This document shows, in pieces, positions 25,901 through 34,402 of a stretch of DNA of 64,000 nt. Position numbers and translations under genes: made by a program. A model generated the notes under the pieces. It had not been told where the DNA came from. It saw nothing but the letters and a program-made list of their open reading frames with translations, and did no database searches. Location of the stretch: contig NC_081812.1 in NCBI RefSeq assembly GCF_030704535.1, forward strand, positions 16,093,001 through 16,157,000, in the 5' to 3' direction. This DNA is from Vitis vinifera (lineage: Eukaryota > Streptophyta > Magnoliopsida > Vitales > Vitaceae). Every line of letters starts with the position of its first letter. Positions within the stretch are counted from its first letter, which is position 1.

Positions 25901-28453
25901 TAGAGATTTGCTTTGGAGAGGAAGACTCTTTAGAGAAAGGTCATAGGAGGGAAGTTTAGGGAAGAACTAAAAGGTTGGTGCTCTCTTGCGAGGATGGGGG
26001 ACCATGGTGTTGGCTTGTGGAAGGCAATAAGAAGAGGTTGGGGAGCCTTTAAGGCTAAAATTGAAGAAGAATCAAATTTTGGCAATGTGTTTGGCACAGG
26101 GATGCTCCTTTACAAGATTTCCTCTCCTTTTTAATCTCTTTTGCAGCTAATAAGGAGGCATGGGTGGCATATGTCAAGGAGGCTATGAGTAGGCAAGTTG
26201 TTTGGAACCTTCTGCTTCCAAGACAATTTCAAGATTGAGTGTTGAATGAGGAGTTACTTAGGAGGCACCAAGTGTATAGGAAGTGCAGTGAGGACTAAGA
26301 TAAGCTATTTTGGAAGGCTAGTAAGAGTATGAATTTCTCAATGAATTCATTCTATTCTACCTTGGAGTTGGATGGAGCAGTGTCTTTTCCCTTGAAGGTA
26401 GCATGGGGCTCTTAGGCGTCTTTAAAAGTGGACTTCTTTGCTTAGGAGGGGGCATGAAAAATGATCCTAACCTTAAATCAGCATAAGAAAAGAGGAAGGT
26501 CGTTGGCCAATTTTTTTTTTTTTTTTTTGATAAGTACGATGGTCATTGGCCAATCAATGTTGTTTATGTAATAGTTCGGAAGAACCAATTAACCACGTGC
26601 TCATCCATTGAGAAAAGGCAAGGGAACTGTGGCATTTTTTGTTTTTTCTCTTTGGCATTTCTTGGGCTTTTACTTCTTCTGTGAAATATTTGCTAAAGGG
26701 ATGGCTCAAGAGTTTCATGAGCAAAAATAGAAGAAAAATTTGGAGGACAACTCTTTGCTTGTTTTGGATACTTTGGCAAACAAAATTGAAGAACCTTTGA
26801 TGAAATTCAACATTCAAATCAAGCACTAAAGGAGTCCCTTCTTTGTACCCTATTCCGATGGACTCACCAACATATTCAAGATGCATCCATGTTAGAATTT
26901 ATTGATTGGTTGAGTACTAGATAGCAAGAGAGGATATGATGGAGTGCATTTTAAGTTGATTTATTTTTTGTTGTTTTGGCATCCTTTGTATCCCCTGTAT
27001 TTGGGGTGTAACTCCCGTGTATTTGGGGTGTGCCCATGGCACCTTTTACTCTTTTGCCTATCAAAAAAAAAAATAGTCAACATCCAAAAAATTAATTTTA
27101 TACTAGTCAACTTTATATTGGAGGTTAACACACAAATAGCTATCTTTGAATTATAGTTCAAAGGTTAAATTGTATACAAACATTCTATTACAGTTCACTA
27201 AAATGGAAACTGAAAATCAACAATATGTATATAGAGAGAGATGGTGATTTGCTGAATTGTGGGCGAGAATAAGTAAAGCCTTACCAACAAGCACCAAATT
27301 GAGCTTAGCACACTGCAAAAGAAAAAAAACCAAAAGATGTTACTTGAGTCAGTTTCTACTTAAGAACAACAACAACAACAACACTTTAAAAATGTTTCAG
27401 AAAAATAACTGTTTCAATATTGTTGCATAATCCTAAACATAGATGGGCATACAGAAAGCAAGACACATTTTTATCAAGAAGGAAACTCCATTTGGTAGCA
27501 TTCTGCATCAGCAAATCCATTCAGAAATACAAGGAAACTCCACAATTTGGAATTTACCCAAAAGCTTTATATTCATCTAATCATCATAATTTCCCCCCAC
27601 ACCCCAAAGAAAAAAAAAATTGTGATCTGAACCTCCACCGATTCCAAAAACTGCAGAAAACATAAATTCTATTAAAATCTTGACCAAAATACAGAAAATT
27701 CACAAACCCTGCATTTGATCTGAGGGAAAATTTAGGAGAAAAAGAAAAAAAATAGTTAGAAAACTTTTAATTAAAATTTTCAATTATTTTCCAAAATATC
27801 TAACTGGTTGACAGTCATTCCCACTGCCATTACAAACTCAAACCACCTTTAAGCCCCGATCCTCTGTTTGACTGCTAAGAATACAGAGCAAGAGAAGGAA
27901 AAACAAAATTTTGAATCCCAGTTTCCAAACTACTGCAATAATCACAAGCCAGTAAACGTTCAAAAAACCCAAACCACATAGCCAATAAATATTCAACGTT
28001 GTTGCTCTCAAAAAATCAAAACTGCATAACTAATAAATATTCAGCTTAATTGCTTTCTCTGCAACTAACCAGCGGTTAATGAAAAAAGTCCTCTGATGGA
28101 TTGCTAAAAAAACGTGAAGAAAATGAGAGAGAAAAAAAAAAACATGAATCTTAGATTTTCCAATATCCCAAAACCTATAAAACTGCTACTACGCCAAATC
28201 AAAAACTAAACTTGAAAATTCACGATATGTAACACTTTCTTTCCATTATGCAGCTTTCTCACCACCCAAAAAGAGGTAAACGAATGAAACGTGTACATGT
28301 ATGAATATATGGAGATAGAGATAATACGTTATAAATCTGCCAAGCTTTGCCGACACTGACGGTGACGAAAGTTTCAGTGCCCAACCTCTGAACAGAGAAA
28401 GGAACCGTGCTTGTGATGTATCCTATTGCTCTAAAGGGTTCGAAAATTCCCAT
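1939..28453 (-). CDS. UTP21: UTP21/WDR36 homolog, U3 snoRNP-associated WD40 protein
   Basis: Subunit of the UTP-B module of the nucleolar small-subunit processome, needed for U3-dependent 18S rRNA processing (family knowledge). Eighteen exons: 28453-28328, 27312-27285, 23981-23881, 21146-20943, 20853-20610, 17821-17646, 16509-16427, 15994-15922, 14739-14674, 13569-13527, 6183-6044, 5725-5513, 4207-4123, 4015-3721, 3408-3150, 3007-2791, 2643-2429, 2088-1939. They join in frame to 905 codons with GT-AG borders, close to the recalled length of the Arabidopsis homolog. WD-type blades are visible throughout (SLQLWNI, VISIWNL, AYVWRL, LKVWDF, IRLFDV, LRIWDV, VYLWV), consistent with two beta-propellers over about residues 1-640. 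The C-terminal 230 residues match the Utp21 domain, ending in TFLSNSQF. The start MGIFEPF is the only in-frame Met in exon 1. About 90% of the locus is intron, much of it LINE debris. A telo-box lies upstream. Confidence 0.93.
6290..6362 (+). mobile_element. tRNA-related SINE-like fragment
   Basis: Within UTP21 intron 10, TTCAAGTGGATAGATTGGGC resembles a pol III A box region. About 35 bp further on, AAGTTCAATTCTC resembles a B box (GGTTCRANNCC), and an A-run follows. No tRNA cloverleaf can be folded. A decayed SINE head is the simplest reading. Confidence 0.35.
6763..8460 (-). mobile_element. Decayed LINE, minus strand, with intact 3' terminus
   Basis: Read on the minus strand, this ends in TTACTTGCCTATCAACAAAA, the same 3' terminal motif seen in several other LINEs here. 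Upstream, broken frames give LINE ORF2 C-terminal signatures such as [12 protein letters not shown] (around 7,590-7,640) and [13 protein letters not shown] (around 7,030-7,080), with many stops and shifts. The 5' limit near 8,460 is approximate. It lies inside UTP21 intron 10. Confidence 0.6.
7887..7938 (-). mobile_element. 18-bp LINE tail insertion with perfect 17-bp target duplication
   Basis: CTCATTCCTATAACATT occurs at 7887-7903 and again, without a mismatch, at 7922-7938. Between them are 18 bases that read ACTTATCAG followed by an A-run on the minus strand, which is the extreme 3' end of a LINE. It is inserted in the older LINE at 6,763-8,460. Confidence 0.7.
8680..9858 (+). mobile_element. 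Decayed LINE ORF2 3' half, plus strand
   Basis: Conceptual translation with frameshifts gives LINE ORF2 C-terminal landmarks in order: [19 protein letters not shown] (8,705-8,760), a zinc-finger/RVT region (to about 9,440), and [20 protein letters not shown] (about 9,520-9,590). The 3' end is TTGATTGCCTATAAATAAAA. Many stops make it inactive. UTP21 intron 10. Confidence 0.65.
9859..10001. other. Unassigned intronic DNA and left flank of a LINE insertion
   Basis: T-rich intronic sequence between two LINEs. The copy of the target site belonging to the next element starts at 10,002. Confidence 0.4.
10002..11492 (+). mobile_element. 5'-truncated LINE with 20-bp target-site duplication
   Basis: The body spans about 10,022-11,472. 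It encodes the C-terminal part of ORF2: [20 protein letters not shown], then [20 protein letters not shown] (about 10,310-10,370), then zf-RVT ([38 protein letters not shown] at about 10,890-11,055). There are about ten stops or shifts. Flanks TCATGTAGCTTCCTATTTAT (10,002-10,021) and TCATGTAGCTACCTATTTAT (11,473-11,492) differ at one base and are the target duplication. The upstream RT and endonuclease domains are missing. Located in UTP21 intron 10. Confidence 0.8.
11690..12005 (+). mobile_element. LINE 3' fragment of another subfamily
   Basis: One frame reads [20 protein letters not shown], followed by [20 protein letters not shown] and a stop, the typical last 60 residues of a plant LINE ORF2. 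A 3' UTR with TTTGTATATAGTATGTATAC follows. The sequence differs from the 10,022-11,472 element. UTP21 intron 10. Confidence 0.6.
12215..12239 (+). repeat. (GA)n microsatellite
   Basis: A run of about twelve GA units in UTP21 intron 10. Confidence 0.9.
12270..12850 (+). mobile_element. LINE 3' end with RNase H-like relic
   Basis: Shifted frames read LKLNFNGCS and later [20 protein letters not shown] (around 12,430-12,490), which match the RVT_3/RNase H domain found at the C terminus of some plant LINEs. The region ends TTTACCTATCAAAAAAATAA, the shared LINE terminus. Many stops. UTP21 intron 10. Confidence 0.5.
12851..13526. other. UTP21 intron 10, remaining part
   Basis: Unique-looking AT-rich intron up to the exon 10 donor at 13,526. 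I see no gene or further element. Confidence 0.4.
13990..14665 (-). mobile_element. LINE endonuclease-domain fragment
   Basis: The minus-strand translation gives apurinic-type endonuclease signatures of LINE ORF2: GGDFNLIR (with a frameshift), then [27 protein letters not shown] and [13 protein letters not shown] (14,066-14,250). Upstream, [14 protein letters not shown] and [10 protein letters not shown] continue the domain. It lies in UTP21 intron 9 and is interrupted near 14,435-14,455 by a short poly-T/TATC tail insertion. Confidence 0.65.
18140..19128 (+). mobile_element. Internally deleted LINE: ORF1 C terminus joined to 3' tail
   Basis: The frame holding [20 protein letters not shown] and [20 protein letters not shown], continued after a shift by [20 protein letters not shown], looks like the C-terminal, ORF2-adjacent part of a plant LINE ORF1. 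Immediately after it comes a LINE 3' UTR ending TTTTCTTACCTATTAAAAAA, with no ORF2. Either a deletion removed ORF2, or it arose by template switching. UTP21 intron 5. The protein family is from recall; I have no domain hit. Confidence 0.5.
19129..19625. other. UTP21 intron 5, unassigned AT-rich part
   Basis: No reading frame or repeat edge recognised between the LINE tail and the copia relic. Confidence 0.4.
19626..20440 (+). mobile_element. Ty1/copia retrotransposon 3' end with LTR
   Basis: The 5' part translates, with stops and shifts, as the copia RNase H region: [36 protein letters not shown] (19,730-19,870). A purine tract CTTGAGGGGGAG at 20,203-20,214 directly precedes the LTR, 20,215-20,440 (226 bp, TGTTGAAA...CTCCACA). 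No 5' LTR, gag, integrase or RT is present, so this is a truncated dead copy inside UTP21 intron 5. Confidence 0.8.
20215..20440 (+). repeat. Copia 3' LTR
   Basis: Starts TGTTGAAAGTCG right after the polypurine tract and ends TTTCTCCACA, giving the TG...CA ends of an LTR. The left end is supported by the tract; the right end is inferred from the terminal CA and family style. Confidence 0.65.
21370..21925 (+). mobile_element. LINE 3' fragment
   Basis: Shifted frames give [20 protein letters not shown] (around 21,450-21,510), matching the zf-RVT HILxHC...LWELFF region, then a decayed ERN-R-F region and a T-rich 3' UTR ending TTTTGCTAAACAAAAGG. Inactive. UTP21 intron 3. Confidence 0.5.
22184..22491. 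mobile_element. Tourist-like MITE with TTA target duplication
   Basis: The left end GGCTCCATTTGGATCTTGGA and the reverse complement of the right end GGCTTTGTTTAGATCATGGA agree at 15 of 20 positions, and TTA stands immediately outside each end (22181-22183, 22492-22494). The TTA duplication and GGCTTTGTTTGG-type tips are those of PIF/Harbinger MITEs. About 308 bp, AT-rich and non-coding. UTP21 intron 3. Confidence 0.75.
24835..27073 (+). mobile_element. 5'-truncated LINE with reverse transcriptase
   Basis: Begins inside RT ([20 protein letters not shown]) and runs [43 protein letters not shown] and FSDDTLLF, i.e. the RT catalytic motif with S for the usual A. It continues through ORF2 remnants to a 3' end CTCTTTTGCCTATCAAAAAA at 27,073. 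The RT part, 24,924-25,391, is open for 155 codons; beyond it frames are broken. It fills most of UTP21 intron 2, in the opposite direction to the gene. Confidence 0.8.
26496..26554 (-). mobile_element. Tail-only LINE insertion nested in a LINE
   Basis: GGTCGTTGGCCAAT (26498-26511) and GGTCATTGGCCAAT (26541-26554) flank a T-run plus GATAAGTAC, which on the minus strand reads GTACTTATC followed by about 18 A. This is the LINE 3' terminus with no body. The host is the LINE at 24,835-27,073. Confidence 0.6.
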
Positions 28454-28526
28454 TTCTTTTTTGGGTTCTCTTTTGAACTTGGCAGAGAGAGGGAAGGAGA
28501 CGGTTCTCTCCTTGTTCCTCTAGTAC

Positions 28527-28544
28527 TTAGGGGTTTAGGGTTTT
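28527..28544 (-). promoter_or_regulatory. Telo-box upstream of UTP21
   Basis: The minus strand reads AAAACCCTAAACCCCTAA, 74-91 bases before the UTP21 start codon. It contains the AAACCCTAA telo-box that marks promoters and leaders of plant ribosomal-protein and ribosome-biogenesis genes, in line with the encoded function. Confidence 0.7.
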
Positions 28545-28699
28545 GGCCAAGACAACGATGACAGGAATGAATAAAGAAACGACACCGTTTCATATGAAAA
28601 CTCACCGTTTTATTTCGCCTAATCTTGGAGGTTTAGGCCTTTAATTTGGTTATGAGTCTTATGACTTAAAATAACGGTTATTTGATTAAAATGATGTTT

Positions 28700-29998
28700 A
28701 AAAATTCAAATTCTACGATTTAACCCTTTATGTTTATTTAGACTCGTTTTAACAAAAATACTCTCATTTTAATATATATATATATATATATTTAAATAAA
28801 TAAAAAAATATGTATAATAAAAATAAACTGTATTCAAGTAAAAATATAAGATGGCCTCGATTCATAATTTTGATGATTATTTCACTCTTTTAAACAATTA
28901 AATCTTAAAATAATACATTTATGGGTTAATTTTGTATGTTTTTAGGGGTAGTGGTTACTTTTACATATAGGGTGTTATTTGAACCCTTTACCCAAATAAC
29001 CCATAAGAATTTTGTATGTGGGATAAAAAAAAATTAATATGATTACGATTAATTTATGAAATTTTTTTCATATTTTTATTACTTTTACAATCCTAATATT
29101 TATATATATGTTATATTGTGGAATCCATTAATTATTTTAAGTTGTGTTTAGTTTAAAAAATGTTAAGAAAATAAAAAAAAATAAGAAAAATGATTTTTTT
29201 TTTCATATATGGATTGTACTATAAAAAATATAAAATAAAATTAATTTTATTAAAATTAGTTAAAATTTTATGTATTTTAGATTTATTTAATATTAATATT
29301 AATGAGTTAAAAGAAGTAAAATGAATTTGAAGTAACAAATAAAAATAATTTATCAAAATTTTATTTTTTTTCATTATTTATTTCATATCTTATTTTTACT
29401 CTATATTTCATTTTCTTTCAAAATTTCAAAAAACAAAACATTGCCTTATAATAAATTTATTATATTCTGCTTTTTTTTTTAAATATAAAAAAACATTTTT
29501 TGAAAATTTTAAGCACTTGTCTAAAATGAATTAACATTTCAATCAAATATATTATCTTTGATAATTCAAATATTACATTTTAAATATATAGATATTACAT
29601 TCAAATATCATAGGATAATACATTTAAAATGCATAAAACTTGAATTGTTTTTAAAGAGATTTTATTTTATAATTATTTTTACTATAGTGTATGAAAATTA
29701 ATTTTTTCTCAAAAAAATTAATTTTTATTCATTAGTAATCGAATTATTTTGTGAAATTAATAATCAAAGAAGTTTTTTAGAATAAAATTTTATTTGAAAA
29801 CCTAAATATAAAAACAAAATTTTCAAATTGTTATTTATTAGAGTAGTATATACTTATGTGTAGCATAAATATTTTTAAATTATTTTTCATATTTTTTTAT
29901 TGTTATTTAAAAAAAGTTATTAAAATTCATTTAAAAAAAATATTTTCAGAAGTTATTTTAAAATACCATTTTCTCTTTAAAAAAATGCGGATTGTGTT
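28700..29998. other. AT-rich spacer between UTP21 and FES1A
   Basis: Very AT-rich DNA containing a (TA)n run near 28,771-28,792 and one Tourist-like MITE (29,140-29,445). No reading frame is supported. It should include the distal parts of both divergent promoters. Confidence 0.5.
29140..29445. mobile_element. Tourist-like MITE, copy 2
   Basis: Bounded by TTA at 29137-29139 and 29446-29448. The interior lines up by eye with the 32,027-32,336 copy: GGTTGTACTATA/GGATTGTACTATA, AAAATTAGTTA, GAGTTAAAA, GTTTGAAGTA/TTTGAAGTAACA, AATAATTTAT. Non-coding. Confidence 0.6.
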
Positions 29999-30122
29999 TT
30001 CCTGAAAAAACTTCAATTCTCATTTTCTCGAACATTTTGTGGGCCATATTTTTCTTATTTCCATGCGAGGCACAAAAAGTCGAGAAAAAGGAAAACCATA
30101 AATCGTGGTTAGGGTTCTTGAA
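29999..30122 (+). promoter_or_regulatory. Three TTCnnGAA heat-shock elements upstream of FES1A
   Basis: TTCCTGAA (29999-30006), TTCTCGAA (30025-30032) and TTCTTGAA (30115-30122) are perfect inverted HSE pairs within 335 bases of the FES1A start codon. By chance about 0.1 would be expected in that length at even base composition. A TATATATA stretch (about 30,255-30,262) is a reasonable TATA box. FES1A is heat-induced in Arabidopsis (recalled), so HSF control is likely. Confidence 0.55.
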
Positions 30123-30332
30123 ACCAGTTGCCAAACAGGGCGTGATTCTTGACCTAATCCTCATTTCTCCAGAATAGTCCAGAATCGTAGAGAGGCTCCT
30201 GGAAGGATGGTTTAGAAATTTGATTTGATTAAGAGAACAGCCTTTGCTTCAATTTATATATACGGTGGTCAGGTGTCTGGCAAAGATCTTCACATCACTT
30301 TGTTGGATCGACTCTGCATCTTCTCATCTGTA

Positions 30333-33300
30333 ATGGCCAAAGACGGACCCGATTGGGATGGATTACTCAAATGGAGCCTCGCTCATTCCGATGGAACTCG
30401 TCCTCCTCGTAACCTAAGGCAAACTCTTTTCTCTCTTTCTCTCTTTATGCATCAATTATGATGTTTTTTTACCAAAGTAGTGTCGCCAAGCAAAAGCTTG
30501 ACTGAATTGAAACAGAACTAACTGTTAAATCAAGCACCGAATGATCAGTTCAGTGCTAGTCGGCAATACAGGAGGCCATGAAATTATTTCATTTTAATTT
30601 TCTTGTTTGCTAATGGTAGATTGATAAATTAATGCAGTTTTTTCCCATCATCTGTGGTTGGAAATTAGGATATTTCTAGCTTAGTAATGCGGAGGTGCTT
30701 TGGTTGAGCGTCTTTGTATCTGACATTTTAGTTGCATATCATTTGGAGAACTTGGATTCATCTGGTCTGGCAGGGAAAGTCTAGTAAGCTATTTGGATTT
30801 TGGAATCATAAGCCAAAGGAAGAAAGAACCCAATTTTGTTTAATTTTCAGCATTTTTTTGCCCTCCAGCTTCTTATCTTTGAAATCCAATTAGTCTCGAA
30901 GATTTTAGATGTTGGTGATGGCAGAGTTGCAATATCACAATGCTATGCGGTGCAATTACTTTTGTGAAGCAACCCTAGCTATGGCTGAGTTTGATATGCT
31001 AGACCTAGGTTGCCATGCAAAGGCATTTTAATATTCATCATGAAGGAATGGTACCTATCACATGTTCATATTTGATTGCATCACTAGACTAAATTATATG
31101 AATATGCAATTTATTTGGTTTATTTATCTGCGTTTCTTAGTGAGGAGGAGCGAAAATGGTTTATGGAAGCTATGCAAACCCAGAGTGTTGATGTTGTTAA
31201 GCGCATGAAAGAAATCACTCTTGTTATGCAAACTCCAGAGCAAGTTTTGGAGGCTCAAGGAGTTACTTCTGCAGATATTGAAGGTGATCTTTCATGTTCA
31301 TTGGTTGTTTAACTCTTTTTTAATTTTTTTTTTTTTTTGTTATTGTATTTTCTAATGCTTTGTTAGCTTATTATTTTGTTGTGATTGAAATTTTGGCAGA
31401 TATGTTAGATGAGTTACAAGAGCATGTGGAGTCTATTGACATGGCCAATGGTAAGTTTGTTACTGTATATTCTTTTGATTCTCTTTATTCATTTTATGAA
31501 AATTCTTAGATTGAGTTGTTTATACCTGCAACTTTTTCCATTACTTATCATATGAGTTGTTCTACATTTTGTACCATCTGACTCGAGGTTTAGATTTCCA
31601 TTGTTTATATGGTCTTGGCATCACTAGTGTCATGAAATTATTATCCCTGCATTTTTTTGACTTCTAAAAGATGTCCTCCAATTTCTCTTAGTCTTGGATG
31701 TTTGACACATAATTATAATGAATCACATGTTTTTCAAAGCAATACTATTCCTGAGTGCAGATTCGGTGATGTCCTCCTGTCGATTAGCTGGGTGTTGTGT
31801 AAAAGAGAAGGGGGGTGGATATTGTTTTTGGTATATTGCTTTCTTTGTTTTGTTCTTGCCTTTCGGTGCATGACCCGTTCAACTCTTGTGTGCCCTTTTT
31901 GATAGGCGGAGTTAATATATATTTTTTGCTTGCTTATTAAAAAAAGAAAAACACTGGGGTCCCCCGACCTCATGTCAAATAACTTCCTATTATGCTTAGC
32001 TATTCTTATCACCTCTAGTTCTTTTAAGTTATGTTTAAATCCTAGAAAGAAAAAAAGAAAGAAAAAAAATGTTAAGGAAAATTATTTTCTCGTGTTTGGT
32101 TGTACTATAGAAAATACGAAAGAAAATCAAATATAGTTAAAATTAGTTAGAAACTTATCCATTTTCAAATCATTTAGTCTTTATATCAAAGAGTTAAAAT
32201 AAGTGAAAGGAGTTTGAAGTAGTATATAAAAATAATTTATTAACTTTAAATCAATTTTTTATTTTCCTTCTACTTTTCCTCTCTATTTTCTTTTATTTGC
32301 ATTTTCTTTCAAATTCTCCGAGAACCAAGCATAGCCTTAATTTCATGTCAAACCGTTTAGGATTTCGTTGGAGGGCTTCTCGGTATTGCTCTTAAGACTT
32401 CCTTATGGTTGAGGTCAGTAGAAGGATGGTATTGACGATCCTATGTATGACTGAAGCAAGTGAAGAAGATGTTCAAGTTGTGGAGAACACTTCAACCGAA
32501 GTCTGTAGCACAGGTTCCTACAAATGTTACCAACAAAACCTCCCTCTCTATCAAATTATAGCTTTAGGATTGTGAGGAAATAACCTTTTGTTGGGTTTAG
32601 CTGACCTTTCAAATATGAAACTTCAGGTATTTCAGAATAGGTAGTTGGAACTTCAAATATTTTATATGCTGTATTATTAACTCATGCAAATTTTATTCAT
32701 TTGAATGCACGCATATTTATTACCTTCTCAATTCTCATTTACATCATTGCTGCTATCTCTTAGTTTTTTTATTTATTTTACTTTATTTGTTATGTCATCT
32801 TCTAGGTTTCCTACTTGATTTTGATTGTTTTTATATGCTACATGTTCCATATATTTTATAGACCTCCTTTCATTTCCATTTTGGTTGCATTTAAATATGA
32901 GAAAAAAAAAATAGTGCATTGCTAAAGTAAGATGTATGAAATGTTGAACTAGAAAGGTTGCATATGGATTACATATTTCTGATTATGATGGCCCTATCAG
33001 CTGTTTACACTGTTTGTAAAATCCGTCTCAATTTCTTCTGCTGTTATGCAATGTGATAGATCTGCACTCTATTGGTGGTTTGGTTCCTCTCCTGGGTTAC
33101 CTGAAGAACTCTCATTCTGGCATTCGAGCAAAGGCTGCAGAGGTTATAACAACCATTGTCCAGAACAACCCAAGGAGTCAACAGCTGGTAATGGAAGCAA
33201 ATGGCTTTGAGCCTCTCCTCTCTAACTTCACTTCAGACCCTGATATAACTGTTCGAACTAAAGCACTTGGTGCAATAGCTTGTGAGTAAATATTTTTTCC

Positions 33301-34402
33301 TTTCTTTAATAAGTTGTGGTTGTCATTGATTTTTGAAGTGACTTCTATACTTCTTCTGGAATCCCTTGCAGGGACTAACACTTCTGTATATATATATATT
33401 TTCCAGCTTTAATTCGTCACAACAAGCCAGGCATTGCTGCTTTTCGACTCGCAAATGGTTATGCGGCTTTGAGAGATGCTTTGGGTTCTGAGAGTGTGAG
33501 ATTCCAAAGGTAACCACTCCCACATCTTTTAATATTCAATCATTTCACTGTCTTTATTGAGTGTTGATGATTTATGAATTAGATCACACTTTGATGGAAG
33601 GATGGATTTAGTTTCATGAGGTCTGACTACAAGCCTGACACTTGATCAAATACTAAAATGCTTGAAAATAAAAAATAAGCAGCTAAATGACTTCAAAAAT
33701 ATTATCTTCTTTTTTTTTTCTTTCCTTTTTTCCACTATTTTACAGATGACTTGCTCTGAATCTAAACTTTAGCTTCTCCACCCTCAATCTTATTCATAGA
33801 ATTAACCATTTTGCAGGAAAGCCTTGAATTTGATCCATTACCTACTACATGAGAATAGTTCAGACTGCAATGTAGTAAGTGAGCTGGGATTCCCTCGCAT
33901 AATGATGCATCTTGCCTCCAGTGATGATTCCGAGGTACGAGAAGCTGCCCTTCGAGGCCTTCTTGAGCTTGCTCAAGACAAGACAAGTGGAGGCAGTGAT
34001 GGTTTAGGCGAAGAAGATGAGAAATTGAAGCAACTTCTTCAAGAAAGGATTAAAGGTATCAGCTTAATGTCACCTGAGGATCTTGGGGCTGCTAGGGAAG
34101 AGAGACACCTTGTGGACTCGCTCTGGAATGCCTGCTACAATGAGCCATCTTCTCTTCGTGGGGAGGGGCTTGTTGTTCTTCCCGGGGATGATGCACCCCC
34201 ACCTGATGTTGCCAGCAAGCATTTTGAACCTCCTCTGAGAGCTTGGGCTGCAAACCAAGAAGCTAATAGAGCTCCTGGTACTGAAAAGAAGGAAGCCGCT
34301 CCTCTCCTGTTGGGATTTAGCCCTCAACAGCCTGAAACACCTCATGTCCATAGCAGTTCAAGTGGAGGTGAGGATGCTGGACAGAGGAGTATTCCAAGGT
34401 AA
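30333..34402 (+). CDS. FES1A: Hsp70 nucleotide exchange factor FES1A (HspBP1-like)
   Basis: Cytosolic exchange factor that binds Hsp70/Hsc70 and supports thermotolerance (family knowledge). Six exons: 30333-30418, 31141-31283, 31400-31450, 33060-33281, 33407-33509, 33817-34402, joining to 396 aa. The N terminus MAKDGPDWDGLLKWSLAHSD matches the Fes1 N-terminal domain. WFMEAMQ, LDELQEHVESIDMANDLHSI, IRAKAAEVITTIVQNNPRSQ and MHLASSDDSEVREAALRGLL mark the armadillo-like fold over about residues 75-280. The C-terminal tail is acidic and Pro/Ser-rich, as in plant Fes1A. Intron 1 starts with GC, not GT: only AG|GC at 30,418 keeps the frame into SEEERKW. Intron 3 holds a LINE tail and a MITE. Head-to-head with UTP21. 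Confidence 0.93.
31690..31946 (+). mobile_element. LINE 3' UTR fragment in FES1A intron 3
   Basis: Ends TTTGCTTGCTTATTAAAAAA, a variant of the shared LINE terminus. The T/G-rich sequence before it (TTGCCTTTCGGTGCATGACC) resembles the other LINE 3' UTRs. The left edge is a guess. Confidence 0.4.
32027..32336. mobile_element. Tourist-like MITE, copy 3, in FES1A intron 3
   Basis: TTA at 32024-32026 and 32337-32339 bounds an element whose right end, on the minus strand, reads GGCTATGCTTGGTTCTCGGA. The left end AGTTATGTTTAAATCCTAGA is the partner inverted repeat. It shares its interior with the copy at 29,140-29,445 and has better-preserved tips. Confidence 0.7.

Noticed and set aside
33323-34351. 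Minus-strand frames opposite FES1A exons 5-6
   Set aside because: Antisense shadows of a clear coding exon.
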